The notes below the pieces were generated by a model. The model had not been told where the DNA came from. It ran no database searches and was given only the letters and a program-made list of their open reading frames with translations. A stretch of 64,000 nucleotides of DNA, taken from assembly GCF_002019735.1 (NCBI RefSeq), contig NZ_KV917378.1, positions 2,940,869 to 3,004,868 on the forward strand, written 5' to 3'. Below are positions 48,049-57,224 of the stretch, piece by piece. The translations under genes were made by a program, and so were the position numbers. This stretch comes from Salipaludibacillus agaradhaerens. GTDB taxonomy: Bacteria; Bacillota; Bacilli; Bacillales; Salisediminibacteriaceae. The first letter of the stretch is position 1, and each line of letters opens with the position of its first letter.

Positions 48049-48951
48049 GGATTCATCAATTGCCTTAACGATACTTTCGCAAATTTCATGGGTGAACAAG
48101 GAATCCTCTATGGATGGGTCAGGCTGGCGGTTATTGGTTACACAGTCGATAAAGTAATCGACAATGTTGTAAAAGCCGCGTTTATACAAAGTAGGCTCCC
48201 AATCACCAAATTTTGATATATTAATATTTTTATTATGGTAGTGTGTTGTTTCAACGAGGCTATTCACCACGTATTTATGGTGGCCGGTTGTGTATTCAAT
48301 GATTTCTTCATTCACCGCACCGTTTCTATTCATGATACCAATGGCATGACAGTTATCCCCGATTAACTGGATGATAAGATTGTTAAGCATCTCCCCATCC
48401 TTTTGGAAATCAACCTTTACCTCTTTTACTTCCGTATCCATCAGAAAGCGAAGTGTATCTACAACATGAACAAAATCATCCAAAATAAATCTTCGCACAA
48501 AGTCGGGAGAGGAGAAACGATTTTTTTGAATCATAATCATGTTCGCTTTTCCGTGCTGTTTGAGCTCTTTCACTTTTGGGATAAACCTGCGATTAAACCC
48601 GACCATCGCAATCACACCAGATTCCTTTGCTAGTTTAGCGACTTTTTCAGTTTCCGATAAAACGGTGGAGATAGGCTTGTCAATGTATGTATGAATGCCA
48701 TTGGCAAGCAGTTTTTCCGCTGTCTCCACATGAGCATCCGTCACAGTACTCACGATCGCTGCATCGATATTTTTAGTAATGAGTTCGTCTACTGTGTGAG
48801 CGGTTTCGTCAAAACGATATTTTTTTGATAAAGCGTTAAGTGTCTCGGGATTGCGGGTGCATAGGACGACCTCGATCCCTTCCTTCTCTGCCAATACTGG
48901 CAAATAGGCTTTCTGAGCAATGTCGCCTAAGCCAATGATACCTAATCTCAT
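48043..48951 (-). CDS. Gfo/Idh/MocA-family oxidoreductase
   Basis: A 302-residue NAD(P)-dependent dehydrogenase. Rossmann GIIGLGDIAQKAYL is at the N-terminus and the EKP-equivalent reads YIDKPISTV near residue 90. GAGGGG lies 7 bases before ATG 48951, so the longer frame is rejected. It is a single gene and not closely similar to the dehydrogenase at 32830-33930. Substrate unknown. Confidence 0.88.
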   Translation of the reverse strand: MRLGIIGLGDIAQKAYLPVLAEKEGIEVVLCTRNPETLNALSKKYRFDETAHTVDELITKNIDAAIVSTVTDAHVETAEKLLANGIHTYIDKPISTVLSETEKVAKLAKESGVIAMVGFNRRFIPKVKELKQHGKANMIMIQKNRFSSPDFVRRFILDDFVHVVDTLRFLMDTEVKEVKVDFQKDGEMLNNLIIQLIGDNCHAIGIMNRNGAVNEEIIEYTTGHHKYVVNSLVETTHYHNKNINISKFGDWEPTLYKRGFYNIVDYFIDCVTNNRQPDPSIEDSLFTHEICESIVKAIDESL

Positions 48952-49028
48952 GTGAATCCCCTCCATTATTCTCAAAGTTATTAGTCTTATGTTAAGCTTA
49001 ACACACCTCCAAACGAACTGCGTTAACT

Positions 49029-49526
49029 TTAAGATCTCCCTTTAGTCCGGCGTTTCCATATGGCATTAATCCCCATGACAATCATAATGATTTCTTCCGT
49101 TTTCAGTTCCTCTGTCACGTTACAAATCTCAAAAGCATTTTTTACTGACAAAACATGATTAGTCAATTTGAACGTTGCAACGACCATTTCTTTTTCATTA
49201 GTAATGGTAAAATCCCGTGAAAAAGATGGGGAAAAGATCTTGTACGTGTGTCCCTCTGTCGTATATGCGAATTTCTTTTTGAAAGAGAAGGTATTTCCTT
49301 TTAAAATACCAAGTTGCTCATCAGTAGGTCCGAAAACGAGCCATTTCATAGAGAAAAATTTAAATTGTCCTCTAGCTAAGATCTCCCCAGTACGGGTTGT
49401 TACGGCGACCTTTGAACTAAATGCGCTATTAAAATCTAACTGGGCCACTTCTTCTTGATGGCTATTTTCAATACTTGTTAATCCAGCAGTGAAAAAATTA
49501 TCAGAAATATAAACCGTCTTATCCAT
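49029..49526 (-). CDS. LURP-one/tubby-like (YxjI-type) protein
   Basis: A 165-residue cytoplasmic protein with repeating strand patterns (DFNSAFSSKVAV, LARGQFKFFSMKWLVF, FTITNEKEMVVATF), like the beta-barrel LURP-one-related or YxjI family. Bacterial members have no established function. Assignment rests on the overall pattern, not on a diagnostic motif. The basic tail WKRRTKGRS is unusual. Confidence 0.6.
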   Translation of the reverse strand: MDKTVYISDNFFTAGLTSIENSHQEEVAQLDFNSAFSSKVAVTTRTGEILARGQFKFFSMKWLVFGPTDEQLGILKGNTFSFKKKFAYTTEGHTYKIFSPSFSRDFTITNEKEMVVATFKLTNHVLSVKNAFEICNVTEELKTEEIIMIVMGINAIWKRRTKGRS

Positions 49527-49796
49527 AGTAAATGACGCGACCTCCTAAAATTAGATTCATGTAAGGGATGGTGTTTAATTGACACGTTTAGCGGTGTAGG
49601 GGCAGAATTTAAGAATATCTAGCAATTCTTTTCTCATAGAGTTTACTAGTGAAGGGCTAACTAGAGTTTACTAGATAGACTTTCTAAAATAAACGCCCCA
49701 TGTTGGAAAATAAGAGTATGCTCCCTGGTAAACGTCAGACAAACTAAACTTTCGAGATTGAAGAAAGGATACTTGTTTGAGATTCAACCGTATTAA

Positions 49797-49820
49797 AAAA
49801 GACGGGAATGTCCCCCGCCT
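49797..49820 (-). terminator. Terminator of the surface-protein gene
   Basis: On the minus strand GGCGGG and CCCGTC pair, followed by TTTTTTAAT, starting 16 bases after the stop codon. The rest of the 49527-49835 gap holds nothing recognisable. Confidence 0.7.
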
Positions 49821-49835
49821 TAATGTGAGATTAAC

Positions 49836-52118
49836 TTATAAAGTCCTTTTCTTAAAATAAAAAATAGCGCCTGTAGCAATTAAAAGCGAAAGAAAGCAGG
49901 CAAGTAATAGATAATGAAGCCACGAGGACCTAGCGTTCGTTTGTTCTGTTAGGGTCTTGGTACTAGAATCTGGTCCTTCATCAAGCCCCTCTTCGTGCCG
50001 TGAAGCTGACTTTTCACCCTCAATAGTGACGACAGTTTCTGCCACTATAATACTTGCTTCCTCAAAAGCGCTATCGTTATTTAGAGAATGAACGGTTTCA
50101 GGCGGATAGGCATCGCTAGTAGCACGTTGCAAAGTGGGAGAATGCCCGTTGGCGACTTCAGGCTCTTTATTTGAAGTGGCTGAACGGTATTCAGTCTTAA
50201 TTATTGCCTCAGATGCAACTTCATTATCAGCCATGAAAGGAAGTGACGGTGTAATGATAGGTGATGTCACCTTTGCTACTCTTTCCTCAGTGTTACTAGG
50301 AAGTGGGTAACTGTCGTTGTCATCTGTCCTATTTTCATCTTCATCCTCATAAATTGGAAAAGTACGGTTACTGTCGCGCTCATCGCTGTCAGAGGGCGTT
50401 TCTTCATCATAAGAGTCCTCAGGTAAAACAGGTATAGGAACAGGCGAAAATGGTGGGACCACTTCAAAGTGTATAGGTTTAACTATAAGCAGAAAGGATT
50501 TGGCTTTCTGAAAGTTGCCTTTTGAAATGATAGCTGTTAACGGCACCGGTACTTGACCATTTACTGGATTTGTGACATGCCCAGTTGATGAAATAACGGC
50601 AGGGCGAGGACTATACCATACAATGGACGAGCCATGACGACCTGTTGTTTCGAGAATCACATTTTGCAACACCCGATCATATGAATCCGTACCTTGAAAA
50701 ATGACTTCTAATACTGCGGCGTCCATGTCTACCGCTGATTTGTCAGACAAAGGGGCAGGGGGCTGCTCAAGCTCAAGTAAAAAATCAGACGTCCTCCTCA
50801 CAATGGCTTCATAGCTACCCGTTTTTTTACTAAAAATAGCAGTTACCGTATACCAATGATGGGTGGCTAATTCGGTTAAATCTATGGATGCATGATCGTA
50901 AGCTCGAACATCAATGCCATCTAATTCTTCATTAATAAAATGAGTTCGTGACGAATCGTGAACCTGTTCTAAATAACCTGTAAATGTGATGAGCTGACCG
51001 TCATAGGCATCCAAAAGGTCAGGTTCTTTGTAGTTAGACAGATCAATAGTTTTAACACTAATCGGTTGATTTTCTTCAATGACGTCCACTTGTGAGATGA
51101 TGAGCTGGACAATGCCATCTATTGAAACATCAATGACACCACTAGCGCGAATAAGATCCCCTTCATTTATCGTAGGAAACGCATCTGGATGTTCATTAAA
51201 AAGGTGGATTCCTGCTTCCTCATCTTGAATATACACGGAGAAATCCGTCGGGGAGAAAAGGCTGCCATCACTATTGGCAACACCTTCAATGGTGACTTCT
51301 TGACCGTACAGACTTCTGGCGGCTTTAATGGAAGTGATAACATCAGAAGGGGCTTCCTCGTCAGGTGAAGGCTCAACGTGCTCCTCATTGTCATCATCTG
51401 GTTGAGGTTCAATCGTCTCTTCCTCTTCTTCATGGTCTTCTGGGATCTCCTCAATGTCATCATCAGGGTTGTCAGTCTCATCAATAGGACGGCCTGTGAT
51501 GATAATATCATCTATGCGATTAGAGCCAGTGGTGCTCAAACTATGACCGATTCCAACGGCTTCTTCAGATGTTTTCAACCACCTAAGAAAGACAGTCTCT
51601 CGATTGTTTAATTCTACAGGTAATGATAATTGGTTAACCTGTCCTCTAAACCAGTTATACTCTACAGTTATGTTTGAATGGGGAAGAGGTAGCCAAGTAT
51701 CATTATCCAAGCTATATTGAATCTCGAAATCCCTTGGCCCTGTATTGGAGCCATATTGCTTTGAGGATACGGTTAAATGTTCAAACCCTACGGTGGCAAA
51801 GTCGATTAACCAATACGAGTCTTCTAAAGTGTTCCATCGATTAGAATTAATCGCTCGGGAGTTCTCCCCGAATCCAAGAACATAACCAGCTAAATTTGCC
51901 CCTTGAAGCGAGATTTCTCGATTTAAATTGCTTTCAATTCCTCCTGTAGCGGTAGAAGTTTCCTTGTCAAAATCCCACTCTACAAGTGTAATATCGTGGG
52001 AAGATCCATTCCCCGCTTTCACTAAGGAAGGATAAACACCTCCAATAAAGGGCGACAACATAAGACTAATAATAAGAGACACAGACAGCAGCCTCTTTTT
52101 ATGTTTAAACGTCCACAT
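49836..52118 (-). CDS. Large acidic surface protein with OB-fold-like region
   Basis: A 760-residue secreted protein. It has a signal peptide (about 1-35), an N-terminal beta-rich domain (about 40-210, VEWDFDKETSTATGGIESNL; RDFEIQYSLDNDTWLPLP), a Glu/Asp-rich linker (about 213-258), an OB-fold-like stretch (about 260-365, YGQEVTIEGVANSDGSLFS ... LIRASGVIDV) of the kind found in extracellular nucleases such as YhcR, a second similar strand set (to about 450), an Ig-like atrophied-immunoglobulin region (about 460-560), low-complexity acidic sequence, and one C-terminal membrane segment with a KKRTL tail. No LPxTG and no catalytic nuclease domain were found. Function unknown. Confidence 0.75.
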   Translation of the reverse strand: MWTFKHKKRLLSVSLIISLMLSPFIGGVYPSLVKAGNGSSHDITLVEWDFDKETSTATGGIESNLNREISLQGANLAGYVLGFGENSRAINSNRWNTLEDSYWLIDFATVGFEHLTVSSKQYGSNTGPRDFEIQYSLDNDTWLPLPHSNITVEYNWFRGQVNQLSLPVELNNRETVFLRWLKTSEEAVGIGHSLSTTGSNRIDDIIITGRPIDETDNPDDDIEEIPEDHEEEEETIEPQPDDDNEEHVEPSPDEEAPSDVITSIKAARSLYGQEVTIEGVANSDGSLFSPTDFSVYIQDEEAGIHLFNEHPDAFPTINEGDLIRASGVIDVSIDGIVQLIISQVDVIEENQPISVKTIDLSNYKEPDLLDAYDGQLITFTGYLEQVHDSSRTHFINEELDGIDVRAYDHASIDLTELATHHWYTVTAIFSKKTGSYEAIVRRTSDFLLELEQPPAPLSDKSAVDMDAAVLEVIFQGTDSYDRVLQNVILETTGRHGSSIVWYSPRPAVISSTGHVTNPVNGQVPVPLTAIISKGNFQKAKSFLLIVKPIHFEVVPPFSPVPIPVLPEDSYDEETPSDSDERDSNRTFPIYEDEDENRTDDNDSYPLPSNTEERVAKVTSPIITPSLPFMADNEVASEAIIKTEYRSATSNKEPEVANGHSPTLQRATSDAYPPETVHSLNNDSAFEEASIIVAETVVTIEGEKSASRHEEGLDEGPDSSTKTLTEQTNARSSWLHYLLLACFLSLLIATGAIFYFKKRTL

Positions 52119-53030
52119 AACACTCTCCTTTAAACAGTCAAATTGATTCTACATAATGTACGATTGTTTAGAAGTGAACAATCACAGCCGGTGTAGAATT
52201 TAAACGAGCTCATTACTTGAATGATTAAGTTGAAACGACTATATACCTATTTTCGTCCGGGTCTTTAGATGATCGATAGTCATTGTATCATCTATCAAGT
52301 AGTTCTTTAGGCTTTTTTATATGTGTCTTTTGATTTTAAAAAAGGGATTAAAATTGTAGGCGACAAATATAGCTTGAGGTAATAAAGAGTGTGAGAGCTT
52401 GCGTGATGAGGCATATAACTAAAAGGGAGAATCGATTTTTAAACGTAATTAGAAGGTTGAAAGATTGGGTGAAGTCATACAGGGGGGATCTTTAATATTA
52501 AAACAAGTGTACCATTATTTTCACGCTAAACAACTGTTTCCAATTATTTTAAAAGATACTTTGCAGTTAGAACTTTAATGGCATTATTTATAATTAACTA
52601 TTGTTACTATGTTATTAAGGCACGTATCGCAAAAGTGAAGAGATTGTTAAGTGCCAGGATTCTTATAAAACAGATGATCTTTCTGATTTTGTGGTGGATG
52701 AGTTTGCCTTATGACAAAGAAGAAAATGGCCACATAGAAAAGGCGTGGCTCTTGTGTAAATGGCACAACTACAATTGCCTCAAGTGGTATCACAGTAAAG
52801 CAAAGAAGGAATAAAGACCTAGAATTTGAAGCTGTAAACGCAATTGTTTCTATACAAAACATGACTTTCGCTCGGTTCCTTACATTGTTTATATTACCTT
52901 ATAATAGTAGTCATTGCCTTATAATAACAGCTATTGGTGCCCTCTGTCTGTGACTATTATCGGTGAGAAAAATAAATGAAAATGACCTTTTCCTCAAGGC
53001 ATTGTACATAAGATTAAGGAATGATACGAC
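52119..53030. other. Gap without a recognisable gene
   Basis: This 912-base stretch has one open frame of 78 codons (52578-52814) without a ribosome binding site, plus short frames with protein-like stretches broken by stops near 52650-52860. It may be a decayed gene region. No repeat or RNA motif was recognised. Confidence 0.35.
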
Positions 53031-53534
53031 GTGATTTATAAGAAAAAACATAAAATATGGTTGTTGATTATCGCCATCATTGTTTGCTTGTTTGTGAATA
53101 TCTACGAATATGGACAAAAAGCGAATGAAGGGAAAAATGAGCTTGAACTGAAATTGGCTGCCTATACAGCGGAGCGACTATACTTGGATATCAAATATCC
53201 AGATAATAATGCCAGTAATATCGAATATATTGTGGGTGACTCTGGACGGGATTTTTTTGAAAGATGGGAATTAATAACTGAAGTTTATCCTGAGATACCT
53301 TACCCTAGGGAAGCAATTGAACAAGAAAATTGGGAGGTTGTGGACTCATTTTATACGAGAACGTATCGTATGATCCAATCAATAGACAGACAACTTGACG
53401 AGAATTTCTCCCCGATAGAAGCTGATTATATGAGTTCCCCACTTTACACGTATTTGACAGCAGGCTGGTTAAATGAAGAATATAGAGAAGAAATTGGTAT
53501 TTCAGATGAAGATGTTTTGAAATATATTAGATGA
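53031..53534 (+). CDS. Membrane-anchored protein of unknown function
   Basis: A 167-residue protein with a basic start (MIYKKKHKIW), one transmembrane segment (about 10-26) and a soluble, acidic alpha-helical part outside. No family recognised. The following gene starts 51 bases after its stop and has the same one-anchor layout, suggesting a small operon or locus of surface proteins. Confidence 0.65.
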   Translation: MIYKKKHKIWLLIIAIIVCLFVNIYEYGQKANEGKNELELKLAAYTAERLYLDIKYPDNNASNIEYIVGDSGRDFFERWELITEVYPEIPYPREAIEQENWEVVDSFYTRTYRMIQSIDRQLDENFSPIEADYMSSPLYTYLTAGWLNEEYREEIGISDEDVLKYIR

Positions 53535-53585
53535 AGTTGATTATTATAGATGGAAGAGGAAAAATCTAGAGAGGAACTGACTAGT

Positions 53586-54119
53586 ATGCAACTAAAATAT
53601 AAGTTAATAGTCTCGGGCATTATTTTTGTGCTATTGGCTGGAGGCTACTTACTAAGTATAAAAGAAGAAGAGACGAGTAGACGGCAGGTGGAAGACGAAA
53701 TTAAAGTACAACTAGATGCGTTAAATCATAGTATTCCTCGAATTTTAGAGCTCGAGATGATGGATGATCATGCTATTGTTTTTTATCGTTGGGGACTCAG
53801 TAACTCTGAGAAATTTGGAGTGGCAGAGTTTAAAAAAGAGAATAATGGCTGGTCATTTGAAAGTGGCTTCAGCACGGGGGAATACCCTAGTACACAGAGT
53901 GTTGAGTTGGCAAACTATCATCTTGTTATTGGTAACAGGGGCGATCGAGACGCGGTTGAGGTTGTTGTAGAGAATGAAGGGAAAGCAGAAACACCAGAGG
54001 GGCCAATTGGACTATGGTACCTCATCTCCGAAGAACACGATTATTCTGAAGCCAATGTACAGTGGCTTGATGGAGACGGGAAGGTTCTAAAAGAGTTGCA
54101 GTTAGGTCAATCCGATTGA
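53586..54119 (+). CDS. Membrane-anchored protein of unknown function, with a broken duplicate after it
   Basis: A 177-residue protein with one N-terminal membrane segment (about 5-22) and an extracellular beta-rich domain (HSIPRILELEMMDDHAIVFY ... GPIGLWYLISEEHDYSEANV, then QWLDGDGKVLKELQL). ATG 53586 is preferred because AGAGGA lies upstream, whereas ATG 53550 has no site. Its C-terminal third recurs as a decayed copy at 54146-54318. No family recognised. Confidence 0.65.
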   Translation: MQLKYKLIVSGIIFVLLAGGYLLSIKEEETSRRQVEDEIKVQLDALNHSIPRILELEMMDDHAIVFYRWGLSNSEKFGVAEFKKENNGWSFESGFSTGEYPSTQSVELANYHLVIGNRGDRDAVEVVVENEGKAETPEGPIGLWYLISEEHDYSEANVQWLDGDGKVLKELQLGQSD

Positions 54120-54145
54120 CGGTATGAGACAGATTAAATGCCTCC

Positions 54146-54318
54146 ATGTACGTTGAAACGATGATGGGAAATGAGGAAGCAGAGTTAATTGAACACGATT
54201 ATGGATACAAGTTATGGTTTTTCGTCATGGATAGCACCGAGAACTATAACGAAGCGACTGTTAAATATATGGACAAAAGGGAAATGTTTTAGAAGAAGTG
54301 GCAGTTGGGGGTGATTAA
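54146..54318 (+). pseudogene. Decayed partial duplicate of the preceding gene
   Basis: The frame reads VETMMGNEEAELIEHDYGYK, then LWFFVMDSTENYNEATVKYM, then a frameshift near 54280, and GNVLEEVAVGGD with a stop at 54316. It aligns with the end of the gene at 53586-54119 (GLWYLISEEHDYSEANVQWL ... KVLKELQLGQSD). It lacks the N-terminal part, so it is a leftover of a tandem paralogue. Confidence 0.6.
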
Positions 54319-54384
54319 ATCCACATTGTTTAAGTGGTTTCGCCTTGTTATAAGTGTGGATAAAATCACGCAAGGAGGATCATC

Positions 54385-55110
54385 ATGCCAAAGCACGTGA
54401 AAGACATTCAGACGGCTGTTGATTGGTTGTTACAATCACAAAAGACAGTTGTGTTCACAGGTGCGGGAATGTCAACGGAGTCGAACATTCCTGATTTCCG
54501 TTCTAGGTCGGGCTGGTGGAAGCAGATTGATCCGCGGACGGTGGCAACGACAGAAGCTTTGACTGAAAATTATCAGTTGTTTCATGCCTTTTATACAGCA
54601 CGGATTCAAGCATTGAAAGATGTGTTGCCACATGAAGGCTATCATGTATTAGCACGGTGGGAAAAGCGTGGGTTGATTGATCTTATAGGCACGCAAAATG
54701 TAGATGGTCTGCACCGGAAAGCAGGAAGTGACGCTGTAGAGGAGCTGCATGGGTCTATTCATATGATCAAGTGCCACAGTTGTGGAAAAAAAGCATCTAC
54801 GGCATGTTTTATAGACGGACATGTGTGTGAAGCATGCGGCGGCAAACTACGGCCCAATGTGGTGTTGTTTGGTGAAATGCTCCCACAAAGGGCATGGCAG
54901 CGAACACTGAGTGCGATTGAAAAAGCGGAGTTAGTCCTCGTCATTGGGACGAGCCTCGATGTGTACCCGGCGAACCAATTGCCGATGATGACGGATGGTC
55001 GGGTTGTAGCCATCAATAAGGAAGCGCATGCTGGATACACCTTTGATTTAACTATTGAAGGGAAAGCGGGCGAATTACTGGCCCGCATGGATGAGGTTAT
55101 GCAATCGTAG
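54385..55110 (+). CDS. NAD-dependent protein deacylase, sirtuin (Sir2)
   Basis: A 241-residue sirtuin that removes acyl groups from lysines using NAD. It shows TGAGMSTESNIPDFRS (25-40), TQNVDGLHRKAG (103-114) and catalytic His122 in ELHGS. The zinc ligands Cys130, Cys133, Cys148 and Cys151 are all present. FGEMLP and IGTSLDVYPAN complete the NAD pocket. CAAGGAGG precedes the ATG. It faces the M20 peptidase gene with 1 base between their ends. Confidence 0.95.
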   Translation: MPKHVKDIQTAVDWLLQSQKTVVFTGAGMSTESNIPDFRSRSGWWKQIDPRTVATTEALTENYQLFHAFYTARIQALKDVLPHEGYHVLARWEKRGLIDLIGTQNVDGLHRKAGSDAVEELHGSIHMIKCHSCGKKASTACFIDGHVCEACGGKLRPNVVLFGEMLPQRAWQRTLSAIEKAELVLVIGTSLDVYPANQLPMMTDGRVVAINKEAHAGYTFDLTIEGKAGELLARMDEVMQS

Positions 55111-55111
55111 T

Positions 55112-56731
55112 CTACTGCGGTACGGTCGTTTGGGCGAGAATGTGTTTAATAAGTTGCTCTAACATGTGCGGTGTATGGACGAATGCACTGTCACAATGAA
55201 GCCGCTCGGTGCGTTGATGTGGGTCTTTGCCGAATGGCCCTACATTTAACACAGGTGCTTTTAATTTTGCCATGTCATTGAATGGAATATCGTATGTTTT
55301 GCCCCAGACAGGGGTGTTTTTTTTGTAGACGGTCATTTCATCATCGAGGCCGGTATAATTCACGTAGCTCAAATCGCAGATGCCGTTAAAGTAATGAATA
55401 TGTTTTAACGCTGTTTCATAGTCAGCGGCAGCTTGGGCAATTACGCTAATAGCTGTTTGAATCGTTTCGTCATGAGATGAGTTGACTGCTGGGTAATAAG
55501 GCGGTGCAAATAGGACGACGATCGCCGGTGCCAGCTCAGGGCATTGGAGCATTAAGGCGTCTGCCATGCCTAATGATTTTTCCCGATCATCCCACTCGGA
55601 ATGTTGCTCTACAGCGTTCATTAAGTCGTTGATAAAGGCGGAGCTGAATTTCTTTTCTGCATGAGCTAACACATCTTCATAACGTAGGACTTGCACATCT
55701 CTGACACCGTCGATCTGTTCTCTCTTGCAAAGTTGGCGATAGGCGGTTGTGCATTTGTTGGCTGCTTCGTTAGCGACGTCCTCAAATAAATCTAAGACAT
55801 CTCCAGCGTGGCGATTCATAAGAAAAACATTATAGAGGGCAGAAGCCCGATAAGGTGTTTGAGTGGAGTACTCGAGTTTGAGATCTTTCTGATGCAAGGA
55901 GACAGGGAGCGGTGTGGCTTCCCCAAGATCGTGCTCCTGAAACTGGCTGTTCCATTCGATTTCTTGTGTCATGAATGATGCAATATAGTTGGCGGTGATC
56001 CCGCTTAACGGCTCCCCAACGTGCGTTTCTTTACCGAAAAAGAGGGCTGCTGGCATGATTTTTCCCATTGTACCTGTATAAATGTAGTGGGTTTTGTCTC
56101 CTGGGTGTAAGGCAAAAGAGGGTTCGCTGTTTAAAAATAACGTGTAGTCCAGTTGATAGGTGTCAGCTAAGTGTAATAGTTCGTGAACGGCAATGCGCAT
56201 ACCAGCGGAGTTCACCTCTTCGTCAGGTACAGTTAGAAGCAGCAGGTTGATCGGCCAGTTTTCAGCACTTACTTGATCGAGCAAGGCCATGTGGAGGGCG
56301 AGGCCCATTTTCATGTCCATCGTGCCTCGGCCGAATAGGTAGTTGCCGGATTCAAGGTCTTCTCTTGCGGCGATAGGAAGGGTATCTTTACGCTCATGCA
56401 GCTTTAAGGTAAGTTCTTCTGGGTGGAAAGCGAGCGGTTCTAGTTCGCCGTATTCTTCAGTTTGAACAGTGTCGAAGTGGCTTAATAGCACGATGGTTTT
56501 TGTGGCATGAGGATGCTTGTATAAGGCTGTGAGCAGTTTTCGACCGGCATCCACGTCTTGTAAGGAGATGTGATCAGGATGGGCCTTGAAGTAAGGGATC
56601 TTCTTTAGTTTTTCTGTTAGTTTGATAGGGAACTCTTTCTCCCCTTCGGTAAATGTCCGACTCTCCCAGCTAACGAGCTCGCATAGAAGATGTTTTAAGC
56701 TGTCTGGTGTGGACCATAATCGCTGACTCAT
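55112..56731 (-). CDS. rocB: RocB-like M20 peptidase
   Basis: A 539-residue M20-family metallopeptidase-like protein of the RocB (arginine utilisation) group. Metal-binding motifs are seen: LLSHFDTVQTEEYG (near residue 80-93), FGRGTMDMKMGLALHM (near 130-145) and DEEVNSAGM (near 172-180). Length is normal for RocB, which is longer than ordinary M20 peptidases. AAAGGAG lies 8 bases before ATG 56731. Its biochemical role is not settled; the roc genes of Bacillus subtilis degrade arginine and ornithine. Confidence 0.88.
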   Translation of the reverse strand: MSQRLWSTPDSLKHLLCELVSWESRTFTEGEKEFPIKLTEKLKKIPYFKAHPDHISLQDVDAGRKLLTALYKHPHATKTIVLLSHFDTVQTEEYGELEPLAFHPEELTLKLHERKDTLPIAAREDLESGNYLFGRGTMDMKMGLALHMALLDQVSAENWPINLLLLTVPDEEVNSAGMRIAVHELLHLADTYQLDYTLFLNSEPSFALHPGDKTHYIYTGTMGKIMPAALFFGKETHVGEPLSGITANYIASFMTQEIEWNSQFQEHDLGEATPLPVSLHQKDLKLEYSTQTPYRASALYNVFLMNRHAGDVLDLFEDVANEAANKCTTAYRQLCKREQIDGVRDVQVLRYEDVLAHAEKKFSSAFINDLMNAVEQHSEWDDREKSLGMADALMLQCPELAPAIVVLFAPPYYPAVNSSHDETIQTAISVIAQAAADYETALKHIHYFNGICDLSYVNYTGLDDEMTVYKKNTPVWGKTYDIPFNDMAKLKAPVLNVGPFGKDPHQRTERLHCDSAFVHTPHMLEQLIKHILAQTTVPQ

Positions 56732-57151
56732 AAAGACAACTCCTTTCGTTTCTGTGGCACTATCATACATACGTTTTGAAGACTCGTAAAATTCACACAA
56801 TTGTTCTTATATCATATCATGAGACAGCTTGTGGTGCGCCTACTTTTCTAAAAATAGAGAATTTAGATAAAAAAGCATGTCATATTATCTCTGAATAGTT
56901 GAGAGGCGATGAGTGTCATAAGAAATTGGTGAATTTAATGCCAGTAAGAATATGCTTGTTCCAGGAGTGTATTTTATGTTTTGAGCAGGAATGATGGTTA
57001 TAGGTACGCCAAAAGTGATTGGGATAATTGTCAAAGTTGAAAAAGGGTTACGATTATGAGGAGGCAACTAGAGGTGATAAGATCAAAAAGAAACGTCCGA
57101 CTCCTAATAAGTACTGAGAATTTTGAACATTCCTATCCCCTTAAAGTAAAA
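56732..57151. other. Gap; possible decayed small membrane protein
   Basis: On the + strand, around 56940-57060, the frame ASKNMLVPGVYFMF, a stop, then AGMMVIGTPKVIGIIVKVEK reads like a short membrane protein broken by one stop. No intact gene, repeat or RNA motif was seen. Confidence 0.3.
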
Positions 57152-57184
57152 GGTATACGTTCGATGGTTCACCGAACGTATACC
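57152..57184 (-). terminator. Terminator of the alcohol dehydrogenase gene
   Basis: GGTATACGTTCG and CGAACGTATACC form a perfect 12-bp stem with a 9-base loop, followed on the minus strand by TTTTACTTT, about 40 bases after the stop. Confidence 0.75.
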
Positions 57185-57224
57185 GAGACAAGTTGGCTTT
57201 CAGAAAGGAGGTCTTTATTAGCGG

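Noticed and set aside
51167-51511. Leu/Met/Arg-rich minus-strand frame in the acidic surface protein
   Set aside because: It is an alternative frame of the Glu/Asp-rich linker and has no own start signals.
52578-52814. 78-codon + strand frame
   Set aside because: No ribosome site and no resemblance; nearby frames look decayed rather than functional.
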